The notes below the pieces were generated by a model, which saw only the letters and a program-made list of their open reading frames with translations, was not told where the DNA came from and ran no database searches. Source: Hyphomicrobiales bacterium (GTDB lineage: Bacteria; Pseudomonadota; Alphaproteobacteria; Parvibaculales; Parvibaculaceae). Taken from it: DNA of 12,643 nt. A program made the translations under genes and the position numbers. The DNA lies in NCBI GenBank assembly GCA_015655095.1, contig JAATFR010000233.1:1-12643 (forward strand), written 5' to 3'. Positions 1 to 7,112 of the stretch are shown here, in pieces. How positions within the stretch are numbered: position 1 is the first letter of the stretch; the number at the start of each line of letters is the position of its first letter.

Positions 1-532
1 AGGCCTCAATGTCGGAGGCAAGCGCATGGTAGCGCCCGAGCCAGCCATCCTTGCCCCCGGTCTTGAAACCATAAGGAATTGTAACGGAAAGACCGACATG
101 CCAGTCGGGACTCAATTGGTAGGAAGCATAGAGGGAGGGCACCATCACGCCCTGCGGGATATTACCGCCGTCGCCGCCTGTGATCGGCGTTCCCATGGCA
201 TTGGCCGCGCTCCTGGAGCTGTAATGCACATTGGCGAAGACGCCCGCGAGCTGGTTGGAAATATGCCCACCCTCAAGCAGGGCCAAGGTCGCCGGGTTGT
301 AGAAGGACGAGGCAAGCCCGCCTGAACCCGCGCTTATCCCCGCATCGGCCATGCCCTGAGCCGCCGCCGACTGCTCACGAACCGCAAAACCCGCCGCCTC
401 GGCCTGCGTCCCGAACGCCAGAGTGGCAACTCCAAGCACAATTACCGCGACAGCAGGAGTAGGCCCTTTTCTCTTCGATGCTCCGTCATAACAAGGGGAA
501 GGGACAACGGCTAGGGGCCAGTTTGTTTGCAT
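1..532 (-). CDS. FadL/OmpP1/TodX-type outer-membrane transporter, N-terminal part (runs off left edge)
   Basis: This is a minus-strand frame open from an ATG at 532-530 to the window edge, giving 177 codons of the N-terminus. A basic stretch (K20-R21-K22) and a hydrophobic core (about residues 27-41) ending in TQAEA suggest a signal peptide of about 46 residues. The mature start GFAVREQSAAAQGMADAG, then SSFYNPATLALL (about 75-86) and GRYHALASDIEA (166-177), are hallmarks of the FadL/OmpP1 family. Members are 14-strand barrels that take long-chain fatty acids or other hydrophobic compounds across the outer membrane. The start is supported by a GAGGAG ribosome-binding site 8-9 nt upstream, with no other good start codon near the signal peptide. 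The substrate cannot be told from the N-terminus; fatty acids, alkanes or aromatics are all possible. No other gene lies between it and the divergent gene at 928. Confidence 0.85.
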   Translation of the reverse strand, partial: MQTNWPLAVVPSPCYDGASKRKGPTPAVAVIVLGVATLAFGTQAEAAGFAVREQSAAAQGMADAGISAGSGGLASSFYNPATLALLEGGHISNQLAGVFANVHYSSRSAANAMGTPITGGDGGNIPQGVMVPSLYASYQLSPDWHVGLSVTIPYGFKTGGKDGWLGRYHALASDIEA

Positions 533-927
533 GGTTCACACTCCTCTTCGGCTACCTCCTTGGTCAGAGATATTCCGCTTCATCCTGTGGACAGGACGGC
601 CAGGACGAATTCGGCACGCTACGCAGCCTTGGTAGCAGCTTCAAGAAAAGTTTCATGACGCAGGGTGAATAAGCGATTCATGACACCATGAAAACACGCG
701 AGAATAAACCACATTCCCCACAAGCCATTGTTTCAACTATGATTTCTAACAACACTTGATCAACATGAATTCGTTTATATGTCATGCACATTCCTCAAAA
801 TGCCATGAAACGGCCCTAATAAACCAATAATCCGGCACATATATAGGCTGTACAGGTTAATGAGTATTTTATCATCGACCGGTTTGCGTGATGGCACGCA
901 AGCACACATAGAATCCAAGGCGTCACC
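533..927. promoter_or_regulatory. Divergent intergenic region between the FadL-type gene and the small secreted-protein gene
   Basis: This stretch of about 395 bp has no convincing gene and must carry the promoters of both flanking, divergently oriented genes. Visible structure includes a short palindrome TCCTGT-GG-ACAGGA (583-596) and a 7-bp direct repeat CAGGACG at 592-598 and 601-607. The motif TTTCATG/CATGAAA occurs three times, at 651-657, 687-693 and 804-810. A perfect TTGCGTG-N4-CACGCAA palindrome is listed separately. I could not pick -35/-10 pairs with confidence. Confidence 0.5.
884..901. promoter_or_regulatory. Perfect palindrome TTGCGTG-atgg-CACGCAA, candidate operator
   Basis: Two 7-bp arms (884-890 and 895-901) are separated by 4 nt. 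The centre lies about 35 bp before the ATG of the small secreted-protein gene. Its size and position suit a dimeric repressor site near the transcription start, or a small 5'UTR hairpin. The regulator is unknown. Confidence 0.35.
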
Positions 928-1371
928 ATGACCCATGGTCTGTTCAAGAAAATGCCAACGTTCAAAACAGCCGCGATTGCACTTGTCGCCGCAAGCCTGA
1001 TGGCCCTCCCCGGTGCCGCGCATGCTGGCGGCTGGGGCAACCGTGGCGGCTGGCATAACGGCGGCGGCCCTTATTATGGCGGGCCTTATCGTTATGGTCG
1101 GTCCTATCATAATGACCATAACAACGGCGGCTGGCTCGCCGCAGGGCTGATAACAGGCGCCATCGTCGGCATGGCCCTGGCGCAACCGGTTTATGCTCAA
1201 CCGGAACCGGTCTATGTGCAGCCGCAACCTGTTTATGCGTCCCCGCCAGTAGTTTACGCCCAACCGCAATATGCCGCCCCGGTTTATGCACCCCCCGTCG
1301 TTTATGCGGCCCCGCAACCAGTTTATGTCCAGCCCTATAATCCATGGCGATTCGGCGGCATAGGCTTTTGA
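928..1371 (+). CDS. Small secreted Gly-rich protein with PVY repeats
   Basis: This encodes 147 residues. The signal peptide has K7-K8, a hydrophobic core at about 14-29, and a likely cut after AHA at residue 33. The mature protein has three parts. Residues 34-67 are a Gly/Tyr/His/Asn-rich stretch (GGWGNRGGWHNGGG). Residues 68-84 are a hydrophobic, glycine-zipper-like segment (GGWLAAGLITGAIVGMAL). Residues 85-137 are a low-complexity run of about seven copies of a Pro-x-Val-Tyr unit (QPVY, EPVY, PPVVY, APVY). The product is exported and perhaps anchored through the zipper. No enzyme fold is visible and I do not recognise a named family. The ATG at 928 has only a weak AAGG upstream; Met9 (ATG at 952) is an alternative start that keeps the signal peptide. 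The gene converges with the diguanylate cyclase, 43 bp from its stop. Confidence 0.75.
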   Translation: MTHGLFKKMPTFKTAAIALVAASLMALPGAAHAGGWGNRGGWHNGGGPYYGGPYRYGRSYHNDHNNGGWLAAGLITGAIVGMALAQPVYAQPEPVYVQPQPVYASPPVVYAQPQYAAPVYAPPVVYAAPQPVYVQPYNPWRFGGIGF

Positions 1372-1414
1372 GCTTCCCTCCCCCTTCTTCCTGTTCTGTC
1401 GGGTTGAAGGTGGG

Positions 1415-3166
1415 TTAGGAGGCTTCGTCACGCTTGCTGCGTTTGCCCAGATACATCAGCGCATCTGCCTGACGCAGGGCAGCCGTGATTGAGCCGGTGT
1501 GCGCCACGGCAGAAAAACCCGCCGAAAGATCCGTATCGGGGAAACCATTGGCCCGCACAGCATCAGCGGCCTTGCGGCACCTCGCCGCCAGTTCCTCGAC
1601 AGCATCTCCCACACTCTGCCCGGCAACGCATTCATAAACGACAATGAATTCATCGCCACCAACCCGGAACAGGTTTTCCGGCTTGCGGAAGCCTCGTTTC
1701 AGCGCGTCTGCAACACAGATAAGCAATCTATCCCCCCGTTCATGTCCCCGCAGATCATTGGTCTTCTTCAGACCATCCACATCGATGAAACCGACGACGA
1801 TATGCCCTTGAGACATGGTTTCGAGGCGCTCGCGCAAACGCCCGAAGGCGGCGCGGTTGCCAAGCCCCGTCAACACATCGGTCATCGCCTGGCTGCGCGC
1901 GATCTTGCCCTCGAGATTGCTTTCCCTGAGCCGGACCATCGCACCATAAGCAATCAGTACGACTGACAAGGTACATAATTGCAGGCAGATGAAGTGTGCC
2001 GTAACCGCATCAATCGGTGCACCGAGGATTTGCAGCCCACCGAGACAACAGGCCAGGCCCAGCAGCGCCCATGCGAACATGAATGGCCGCACGCGCCGGC
2101 TGCCGCTCTTCCAGACTCTGTAAACAGACTTGATGTAAGTCCCAAAGGCCAGAATGAAGAGCAGCGCCAACCCGGGATAGCGCAGAACATCTGGCAACAG
2201 AGGCAGGCTCACCGTCGCCAGCAGGCCGAGGCCATGGATGAAACGGTTGCTTATTGTACCCTGCGGAAAGCTGGTCCACCGTTTCATAAACCTGTTGACG
2301 AGAATGGCACCCGAAAAGATCGTCCCGGCAAGCGCCAGATAAACGGACTGATAAATCGGGAGATAAATTCCCAGGAATTTCTGCGGCACCAGATAAATCA
2401 GTACCCAGAACAGAGTCATGAAAAAGAAGAACGCGACAAACAGCCATTCATCATATTCGCCCCCGTCCCGCATGGCCGCGATGATGCCGCCGATGAGAAT
2501 TGCTGAGAAAATCCCTATGCAGCCAAACAGCACCATTTCGCGGAAAGGGGTCACGCGGATCGCCTGCACGTATGGGAGAAGGCTGACCTGACGAACCGCG
2601 TCATAAGGGGCTGGCAGATTGTCGACAAGAACAGCCAGTGTGACCGGGCGGTCCCGCGGCAGAGAAACCGGCAAAAAAATACCCAGATAAGGCATCCAGC
2701 GATACGCGGGGGGCGCATCAATGCCAGTCTCTGTCTTTTCGAGGACCTTATCATGGTCAAGAACCGCGATTGCCAGATGGGAGATCATGTTCTCCCGCAG
2801 GCTGACGGCGTATTCGAGCATCGGGTCTTCATTACGCACTTGCAACACCAGCCAGAAACGACCTTTCGGTCGCGCTGGAGCCATATTTCCAGCCGCCAAC
2901 GCCAGACGAACAACTTCGGGCGCATCGGAGATCGTAAAATGGCGTCCATCATCGGCGAGAAAGAAAGCGTCCGAAAAAAGCGGCGCAGCCTGCATGCTCT
3001 GGGAAACGGAAAGAACAGATGGCAGACTCCCGGCCCGGATGGACTCCGCTCCCAAAATCGGCCCCCCGAAGAGAACCAAGGTCAAGACTCCCCAAAGGAC
3101 GCGTACCGCCGCCCCAGAACTCCTCTCTCGCAAGGGGCTCCCCCCCCCAAAAAAAAATCGAACCAT
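1415..3166 (-). CDS. Membrane-bound diguanylate cyclase (7TMR-DISM-like sensor + GGDEF)
   Basis: This encodes 583 residues. A hydrophobic export segment (about 21-40) leads into a periplasmic sensor region (about 42-205). Seven membrane spans follow, roughly 211-232, 241-260, 268-290, 309-326, 331-348, 362-382 and 387-408, an arrangement typical of 7TMR-DISM receptors. The GGDEF domain (about 425-580) has DVLTGLGNR (430-438), the metal-binding DVDG (462-465) and an intact GGDEF signature (503-507). It should therefore make cyclic di-GMP from two GTP on the cytoplasmic side in response to a periplasmic or membrane signal. The inhibitory I-site position reads RKPE (494-497) instead of RxxD. No EAL domain is present. 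The start is uncertain: the ATG at 3166 has no clear ribosome-binding site, and codons 4-9 are a T9-G9 homopolymer. A TTG at codon 12, just after the G-run, is an alternative. Confidence 0.9.
   Translation of the reverse strand: MVRFFFGGGSPLRERSSGAAVRVLWGVLTLVLFGGPILGAESIRAGSLPSVLSVSQSMQAAPLFSDAFFLADDGRHFTISDAPEVVRLALAAGNMAPARPKGRFWLVLQVRNEDPMLEYAVSLRENMISHLAIAVLDHDKVLEKTETGIDAPPAYRWMPYLGIFLPVSLPRDRPVTLAVLVDNLPAPYDAVRQVSLLPYVQAIRVTPFREMVLFGCIGIFSAILIGGIIAAMRDGGEYDEWLFVAFFFFMTLFWVLIYLVPQKFLGIYLPIYQSVYLALAGTIFSGAILVNRFMKRWTSFPQGTISNRFIHGLGLLATVSLPLLPDVLRYPGLALLFILAFGTYIKSVYRVWKSGSRRVRPFMFAWALLGLACCLGGLQILGAPIDAVTAHFICLQLCTLSVVLIAYGAMVRLRESNLEGKIARSQAMTDVLTGLGNRAAFGRLRERLETMSQGHIVVGFIDVDGLKKTNDLRGHERGDRLLICVADALKRGFRKPENLFRVGGDEFIVVYECVAGQSVGDAVEELAARCRKAADAVRANGFPDTDLSAGFSAVAHTGSITAALRQADALMYLGKRSKRDEAS
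3140..3157 (-). repeat. Double homopolymer T9-G9 at codons 4-9 of the diguanylate cyclase gene
   Basis: On the plus strand this is C9 (3140-3148) followed directly by A9 (3149-3157). On the coding strand it reads T9 then G9, encoding FFFGGG at residues 4-9. Such tracts are prone to slipped-strand mispairing. Losing one base would give a peptide of about 27 residues before a TGA. The tract is also where a sequencing error is most likely. Confidence 0.9.
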
Positions 3167-3820
3167 TATTTTATTAAACCGTTTTTACTCGGTTGAATGA
3201 GTCACTTCCTAAGGCACCCCGATCCTAGTTATACCAAGGCCATTCGAAAATGAATAAATGCGACTATCCACCAACAATAAAACTTTTACGCATGAAAAAT
3301 ACGCAAAAACATTGCAACGACAATAAATACTTTTCAAAATATAGACAGGATCGGCGCGCCCCTCCCCGCCGTCTTAAAACAAAGCTACAGCTGGAATAAA
3401 ATGCGCGCATCGCAAAATGGCCACGCGACAGATATGCCGACGCGCGCCCACTCACCAGGCGAGAATAAATCCTTATAAAGACAAAACAAGAACACTGCCT
3501 CTCCGAAATTTCTCGCACTGCACCAAACAATATGCATCATTTCCCGCCACAAGAAGCCAAACATGTTCCGGAAATTACTAGAACAAACCGCTCTATATGT
3601 TTAAGAAATATACGTATAACTCATAAAATACCAAAAATTACCTACTTATGAATTTTCTATATTTTTATTCATGCCAACCTCAGAAAAGTTGACTTGAAGA
3701 TAAATCTTGCCGTCCACTGACAAAGGAGGGGAAGGACATTCGGGAATGCCGCATCCTTCTGTCCAGACCAAGGACCGATAAAAACAATAAAATTCGACAC
3801 ACAGAACCGGGAGGGGTTCC
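3167..3820. promoter_or_regulatory. AT-rich divergent intergenic region between the GGDEF gene and the DUF1302 gene
   Basis: These 654 bp are clearly richer in A/T than the flanking genes and hold no ORF with recognisable protein features. The region must contain the promoters of the divergent genes at 3166 (minus) and 3821 (plus). A TAAAAT box at 3788-3793 could be a -10 element for the DUF1302 gene, but no convincing -35 accompanies it. The ribosome-binding site GGAGG (3810-3814) lies in the loop of a small GAACC/GGTTC hairpin (3804-3819). I see no RNA gene, transposon end or long repeat here. Confidence 0.5.
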
Positions 3821-5731
3821 ATGAATGTCTTAAATATCCGCACACTGTTAATATACAGTGTGGCCGGGATTTTGTTTCTGGCTTGCGCCTCCGGCGCCCA
3901 GGCAATCGACTTCAAGGCCGGCGACATATCCGGGAAACTGGATACAACAATATCGTTCCAGGCCGGCATCCGCACATCGAAGCAGGATTGCGCGTTCATC
4001 AGCAAAACTAATGGCGGCTGCCTGATGAATGCCTCGACCAATGGCCCAGGCTATGGCGGCGGCGTCAATGGCGATGACAGCGAGATCAATACCGCCCAGT
4101 GGCAACCCTATACGACCCAGCTTCAACTCTCCCAGGAATTGCAGCTCGACTGGCAGAACTACGGGGGCTTCTTCCGGTGGAAGGGCTATTATGATTACTG
4201 GGGCCACAAGGAAGTTGGCACAAGGAGCAGCAGTTTCGGCCCTGTCGGCACAGGGCTTGGTTACCGCCGTCTCGATGACGAACTGCGCGGCGACAGCGCC
4301 CGCGATTCGTTCAATGGCGCGGGATTCGGCGCCAGACTTCTCGACGCCTTCATATATGGAAAATGGAATGCGGGCGACTATGCCTACAATCTGAGAATCG
4401 GCAATCAGGTGGTCAACTGGGGTGAAAGCCTGTTTATTCAGGGCGGCATTAATTCCTATCTGGGCTATGACGTGACTGCGTTGAGAACTCCCGGCTCGGA
4501 GCTGAAGAACGCAGTGACGCCCATGCCTGCCGTCTATGCCTCGATCGGCATGCCAGGCGGCTTGAGCGTGGAGGGCTGGTATGAATTTCTGTGGAACCCG
4601 ATTCACCTCGATACTGTCGGCACATTCTTCTCGGGCGCTGACTATTTCGGCCCTGGCGGCGCTTATCAGATCACCCAGTCGGAATATGACACCGCAATAA
4701 AGAACGCCGGCGGTGTTTCAGCCGCCGTGCAATCCGGCGCCTTCCTGCTGCGCGGCGACGACAACCAGCCTGGCAACCAGGGCCAGTTCGGCGCAAAGGT
4801 CGGCTATTATGCTGACTGGCTGAATGGCGGCACGGACCTCGGACTCTATTATACCAATTTCCACTCCGCCTATCCTATTCTCGCCTTCACTGCGCCAGCA
4901 TCAACTCTGCTTCAATCTGGCATCTTGGCCTTTGTGAGCCAGCGCTATCTGGCCCAATACCCCGCCAACATTCATCAGTTCGGTGCGAGCTTTAACACAA
5001 CTGTCGACAATCTCCTGGGCGGCACCGCCCTTGCCGGTGAAGTCGCCTATTCGCCCAATATGCCATTCCAGGTTTCCACAGCGAACATTCTTGCGCAGGA
5101 TCTGGGCATCAACATCAATGGTACCCCGCTGACGTCACCGGGCGACATTATGCCAAGCTACAGGCGCAAGGCCGCCATCACAGGCCAGTTGCAGACGACA
5201 AGCACGCTCAGCACCTCCGACTTCTCAACGCGGGTTATCGGTGCGGATCTGACTATCCTGCTCGCCAACGTCGGGTTCCAGTATCTGCCGAACACCAACT
5301 CGACAATCGACCAGTTCAACATCAACAACTCGGCCTCCTACAGCACCAACAAGCTTGTTGATTCCATCATCGGAGCCAATCAGTGCCCGGGGGGCACGGC
5401 AACCTCAGCCACCTGCAGTGGCGCGCGTTATGCTTCTTCCTTCTCGTGGGGATACAGAATTGCGATCAGCCCCCAGTATAACAACGCCTTCGACACACCC
5501 CTTACCATCGCGCCGATACTGGTGTGGTCACATGATGTGACGGGCTATTCGGCCGGCCCGATCGGCCCGGGCTTCATTGCCGGGGTGAAGAAGATTTCGA
5601 TCGGCTTCAACGCCTCCTATCTGAGCAGCTGGAACCTCAACGTGCAGTGGACCTCAGCCTTCGGCAACAAATTCCGCAATCTCAACTATGACAAGGATTT
5701 CGCCAGCGCGACACTGTCCTACGCTTTCTGA
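3821..5731 (+). CDS. DUF1302-family outer-membrane protein
   Basis: This encodes 636 residues. The signal peptide covers residues 1-28 (MNVLNIRTLLIYSVAGILF..., cut after SGAQA). The mature protein begins IDFKAGDISGKLDTTISFQAG and contains YNLRIGNQVVNWGESLFIQGG and the following NSYLGYDVTALRTPGSELKN. These are conserved features of DUF1302 proteins. The alternating aromatic/glycine strands and terminal phenylalanine (ATLSYAF) fit a beta-barrel assembled by the Bam complex. DUF1302 proteins are often found near DUF1329 lipoproteins and genes for using hydrophobic compounds, but their biochemical role is not settled; no DUF1329 gene lies in view. A strong ribosome-binding site (GGGAGGGG) sits 5-6 nt before the ATG, and an intrinsic terminator follows the stop, so this looks like a single-gene unit. 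The family call is firm; the substrate is unknown. Confidence 0.87.
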   Translation: MNVLNIRTLLIYSVAGILFLACASGAQAIDFKAGDISGKLDTTISFQAGIRTSKQDCAFISKTNGGCLMNASTNGPGYGGGVNGDDSEINTAQWQPYTTQLQLSQELQLDWQNYGGFFRWKGYYDYWGHKEVGTRSSSFGPVGTGLGYRRLDDELRGDSARDSFNGAGFGARLLDAFIYGKWNAGDYAYNLRIGNQVVNWGESLFIQGGINSYLGYDVTALRTPGSELKNAVTPMPAVYASIGMPGGLSVEGWYEFLWNPIHLDTVGTFFSGADYFGPGGAYQITQSEYDTAIKNAGGVSAAVQSGAFLLRGDDNQPGNQGQFGAKVGYYADWLNGGTDLGLYYTNFHSAYPILAFTAPASTLLQSGILAFVSQRYLAQYPANIHQFGASFNTTVDNLLGGTALAGEVAYSPNMPFQVSTANILAQDLGININGTPLTSPGDIMPSYRRKAAITGQLQTTSTLSTSDFSTRVIGADLTILLANVGFQYLPNTNSTIDQFNINNSASYSTNKLVDSIIGANQCPGGTATSATCSGARYASSFSWGYRIAISPQYNNAFDTPLTIAPILVWSHDVTGYSAGPIGPGFIAGVKKISIGFNASYLSSWNLNVQWTSAFGNKFRNLNYDKDFASATLSYAF

Positions 5732-5761
5732 ACGTTTCAATCCCTGATCACTTTTCACGAT

Positions 5762-5797
5762 ATGGCCCGGCGGAATATTCGCCGGGCCATTATGTTT
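5762..5797 (+). terminator. Intrinsic terminator after the DUF1302 gene
   Basis: A perfect 11-bp stem, ATGGCCCGGCG (5762-5772) with CGCCGGGCCAT (5780-5790), has a 7-nt loop and is followed by a short T-containing tail (TATGTTTG). It begins 30 bp after the stop codon. Confidence 0.8.
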
Positions 5798-5934
5798 GAC
5801 CTTAACCCACACGAGCCAGGCTGCTTGACCTGATAGAGCCGAGGTCTATACTCCTGCGCAGATCCTGCAACGTCGCCAGCAGTCCGCCGCTATATCCGCA
5901 AGCCCCCCGTATCCTTCGTCGATGGAGAGTTCCC

Positions 5935-6765
5935 ATGACCGCGCAACCCCTGATCAATTTCAATGATGGCCACTCCATCCCGCAGGTCGGGCTCGGCGTC
6001 TGGCAGACACCTGACGATGTCGCCGTAACCGCCGTCAAAACCGCGATCGATGGGGGCTACCGGCATATCGATACGGCCGCCATCTATGAGAACGAAAAAG
6101 GAGTGGGCGAAGGCATCCGCGCCGCCAATATCGATCGCAGCGACCTCTTCGTCACCACCAAACTCTGGAATGCTGATCAGGGTTACAATTCAGCTCTCAA
6201 AGCCGCCGATGAAAGCCTGAAGCGTCTGGGACTCGATTATGTCGACCTTTATCTGATCCACTGGCCCGCGCCCAAGAAAGAGCTTTATGTCGATAGCTGG
6301 AAGGCGCTCGTCAGACTGAAAGAAGAAGGCCGTGTCCGTTCGATCGGCGTCTCCAATTTCGAGGTGGAGCATCTCGACCGCATCATCGGCGAAACCGGCG
6401 TTACGCCTGTTCTCAACCAGATCGAGCTGCACCCCAATTTCCAGCAGCGCGCGCTGCGTGATGCTCATACCGCGCGCGGCATCGCCACCGAGTCCTGGAG
6501 CCCGCTTGGCCAGGGCAAGCAACTGTCCGATCCGGTGATCGCATTGATCAGCAAGAAACATGGCCGGACGCCCGCTCAGGTCATCATCCGCTGGCACATC
6601 GAGAATGGCCTGATCGTCATTCCGAAATCGGTGACCTCGAGCCGCATCATCGAGAACTTCGATGTCTTCGGCTTCAGCCTCGATGAGGCCGACCTTGCCG
6701 CCATTGCCAAGCTCGACAATGCCGATGGCCGCATCGGCCCCAACCCCATGACGGCAACTTTCTAA
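5935..6765 (+). CDS. Aldo/keto reductase, 2,5-diketo-D-gluconate reductase type
   Basis: This encodes 276 residues, the normal length for this AKR branch (AKR5-like). It is a soluble TIM-barrel NADPH-dependent carbonyl reductase. The catalytic tetrad is complete: Asp46 in HIDTAAIY, Tyr51, Lys76 in VTTKLWN and His109 in LYLIHWP. Family signatures include GYRHIDTAAIYENEKGVG (41-58) and the NADPH-phosphate site IPKSVTSSRIIEN (229-241), with Lys231 and Arg237 contacting the cofactor. Such enzymes reduce 2,5-diketo-D-gluconate, methylglyoxal and other aldehydes; the true substrate cannot be read from the sequence. The ATG at 5935 has a GGAGAG ribosome-binding site 5 nt upstream. The gene stands alone between a terminator on its left and the CRISPR locus on its right, and nothing ties it to the CRISPR function. 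Confidence 0.92.
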   Translation: MTAQPLINFNDGHSIPQVGLGVWQTPDDVAVTAVKTAIDGGYRHIDTAAIYENEKGVGEGIRAANIDRSDLFVTTKLWNADQGYNSALKAADESLKRLGLDYVDLYLIHWPAPKKELYVDSWKALVRLKEEGRVRSIGVSNFEVEHLDRIIGETGVTPVLNQIELHPNFQQRALRDAHTARGIATESWSPLGQGKQLSDPVIALISKKHGRTPAQVIIRWHIENGLIVIPKSVTSSRIIENFDVFGFSLDEADLAAIAKLDNADGRIGPNPMTATF

Positions 6766-6992
6766 AACACTCAAAAGGGCAAAATCGCGTGCCCTGCCAC
6801 TCCAACTATTACCTGTGTCCGACCGTCGGACGCAGGTATAACCGCCGGGCGGGCATATTTTACCGCATGCTAAAATAACGTCATTCCCCGGACCATCGGC
6901 ACCGTGCGGCCTGTTTATTTCAGTCTCAGATATGGACGAGCCCCTGTGGGGCATTACCGCACATCAGAATGAACAATCTCAATACAGACCCA
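6766..6992. other. Gap between the aldo/keto reductase and the tracrRNA end, with inverted repeats
   Basis: I see no gene here. Inverted repeats present are AGGGC/GCCCT (6776-6795), an imperfect 13-bp stem (6810-6838), TATTTTA-N8-TAAAATA (6856-6877) and GCCCC-TGT-GGGGC (6940-6952). None is followed by a T-run on either strand that would make it a clear terminator, although one of them probably ends the reductase transcript. Confidence 0.4.
6810..6838. repeat. 13-bp inverted repeat with 3-nt loop
   Basis: TACCTGTGTCCGA (6810-6822) faces TCGGACGCAGGTA (6826-6838), with one G-U type mismatch and the loop CCG. As RNA it would be a very stable hairpin. It lies 45 bp after the reductase stop, without a T-run. 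Confidence 0.6.
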
Positions 6993-7023
6993 GAAAAACA
7001 AAAGGATAGGCCGAAGCCTATCC
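6993..7023 (-). terminator. Intrinsic terminator of the tracrRNA
   Basis: On the minus strand a perfect 8-bp stem, GGATAGGC-TTCG-GCCTATCC (7023 down to 7004), has a stable UUCG loop and is followed by TTTTGTTTTT. It is the strongest terminator in the window and sets both the strand and the 3' end of the tracrRNA. Confidence 0.9.
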
Positions 7024-7112
7024 TCTGATTTTGTGCCCCAAGGGCTTGTTAACGGCTAGATGGACCCGAAGGTCTTCTCTGACGGCCCGCGATTTCCTAT
7101 CGGCTAAATATT
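6993..7112 (-). ncRNA. tracrRNA with split anti-repeat
   Basis: This trans-activating RNA pairs with the crRNA repeat and holds it in Cas9. Read 5' to 3' on the minus strand it has five parts. The upper anti-repeat (7108-7084) is complementary to repeat nt 10-34 with a single G-U pair. A 26-nt insert (7083-7058) forms the hairpin GACC-UUCG-GGUC. The lower anti-repeat AGCCGUUAAC (7057-7048) pairs with repeat nt 1-9 apart from a small internal loop. A nexus-type hairpin GCCC-UUG-GGGC (7045-7035) follows. After a short linker comes the UUCG-capped terminator stem. Together the two anti-repeat blocks cover repeat nt 1-34 exactly. The strand is fixed by the terminator. The 5' end is approximate because I found no convincing promoter. 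The gene lies about 250 bp upstream of cas9 and is transcribed away from it. Confidence 0.88.

Noticed and set aside
3264..3530. 88-residue open frame on the minus strand in the AT-rich gap
   Set aside because: The composition is odd (Cys/Arg/Phe-rich), no ribosome-binding site is seen, and no domain or signal peptide is recognisable.
3848..4606. 252-residue open frame opposite the DUF1302 gene
   Set aside because: It is a shadow of the well-supported plus-strand outer-membrane protein gene, with no family features of its own.
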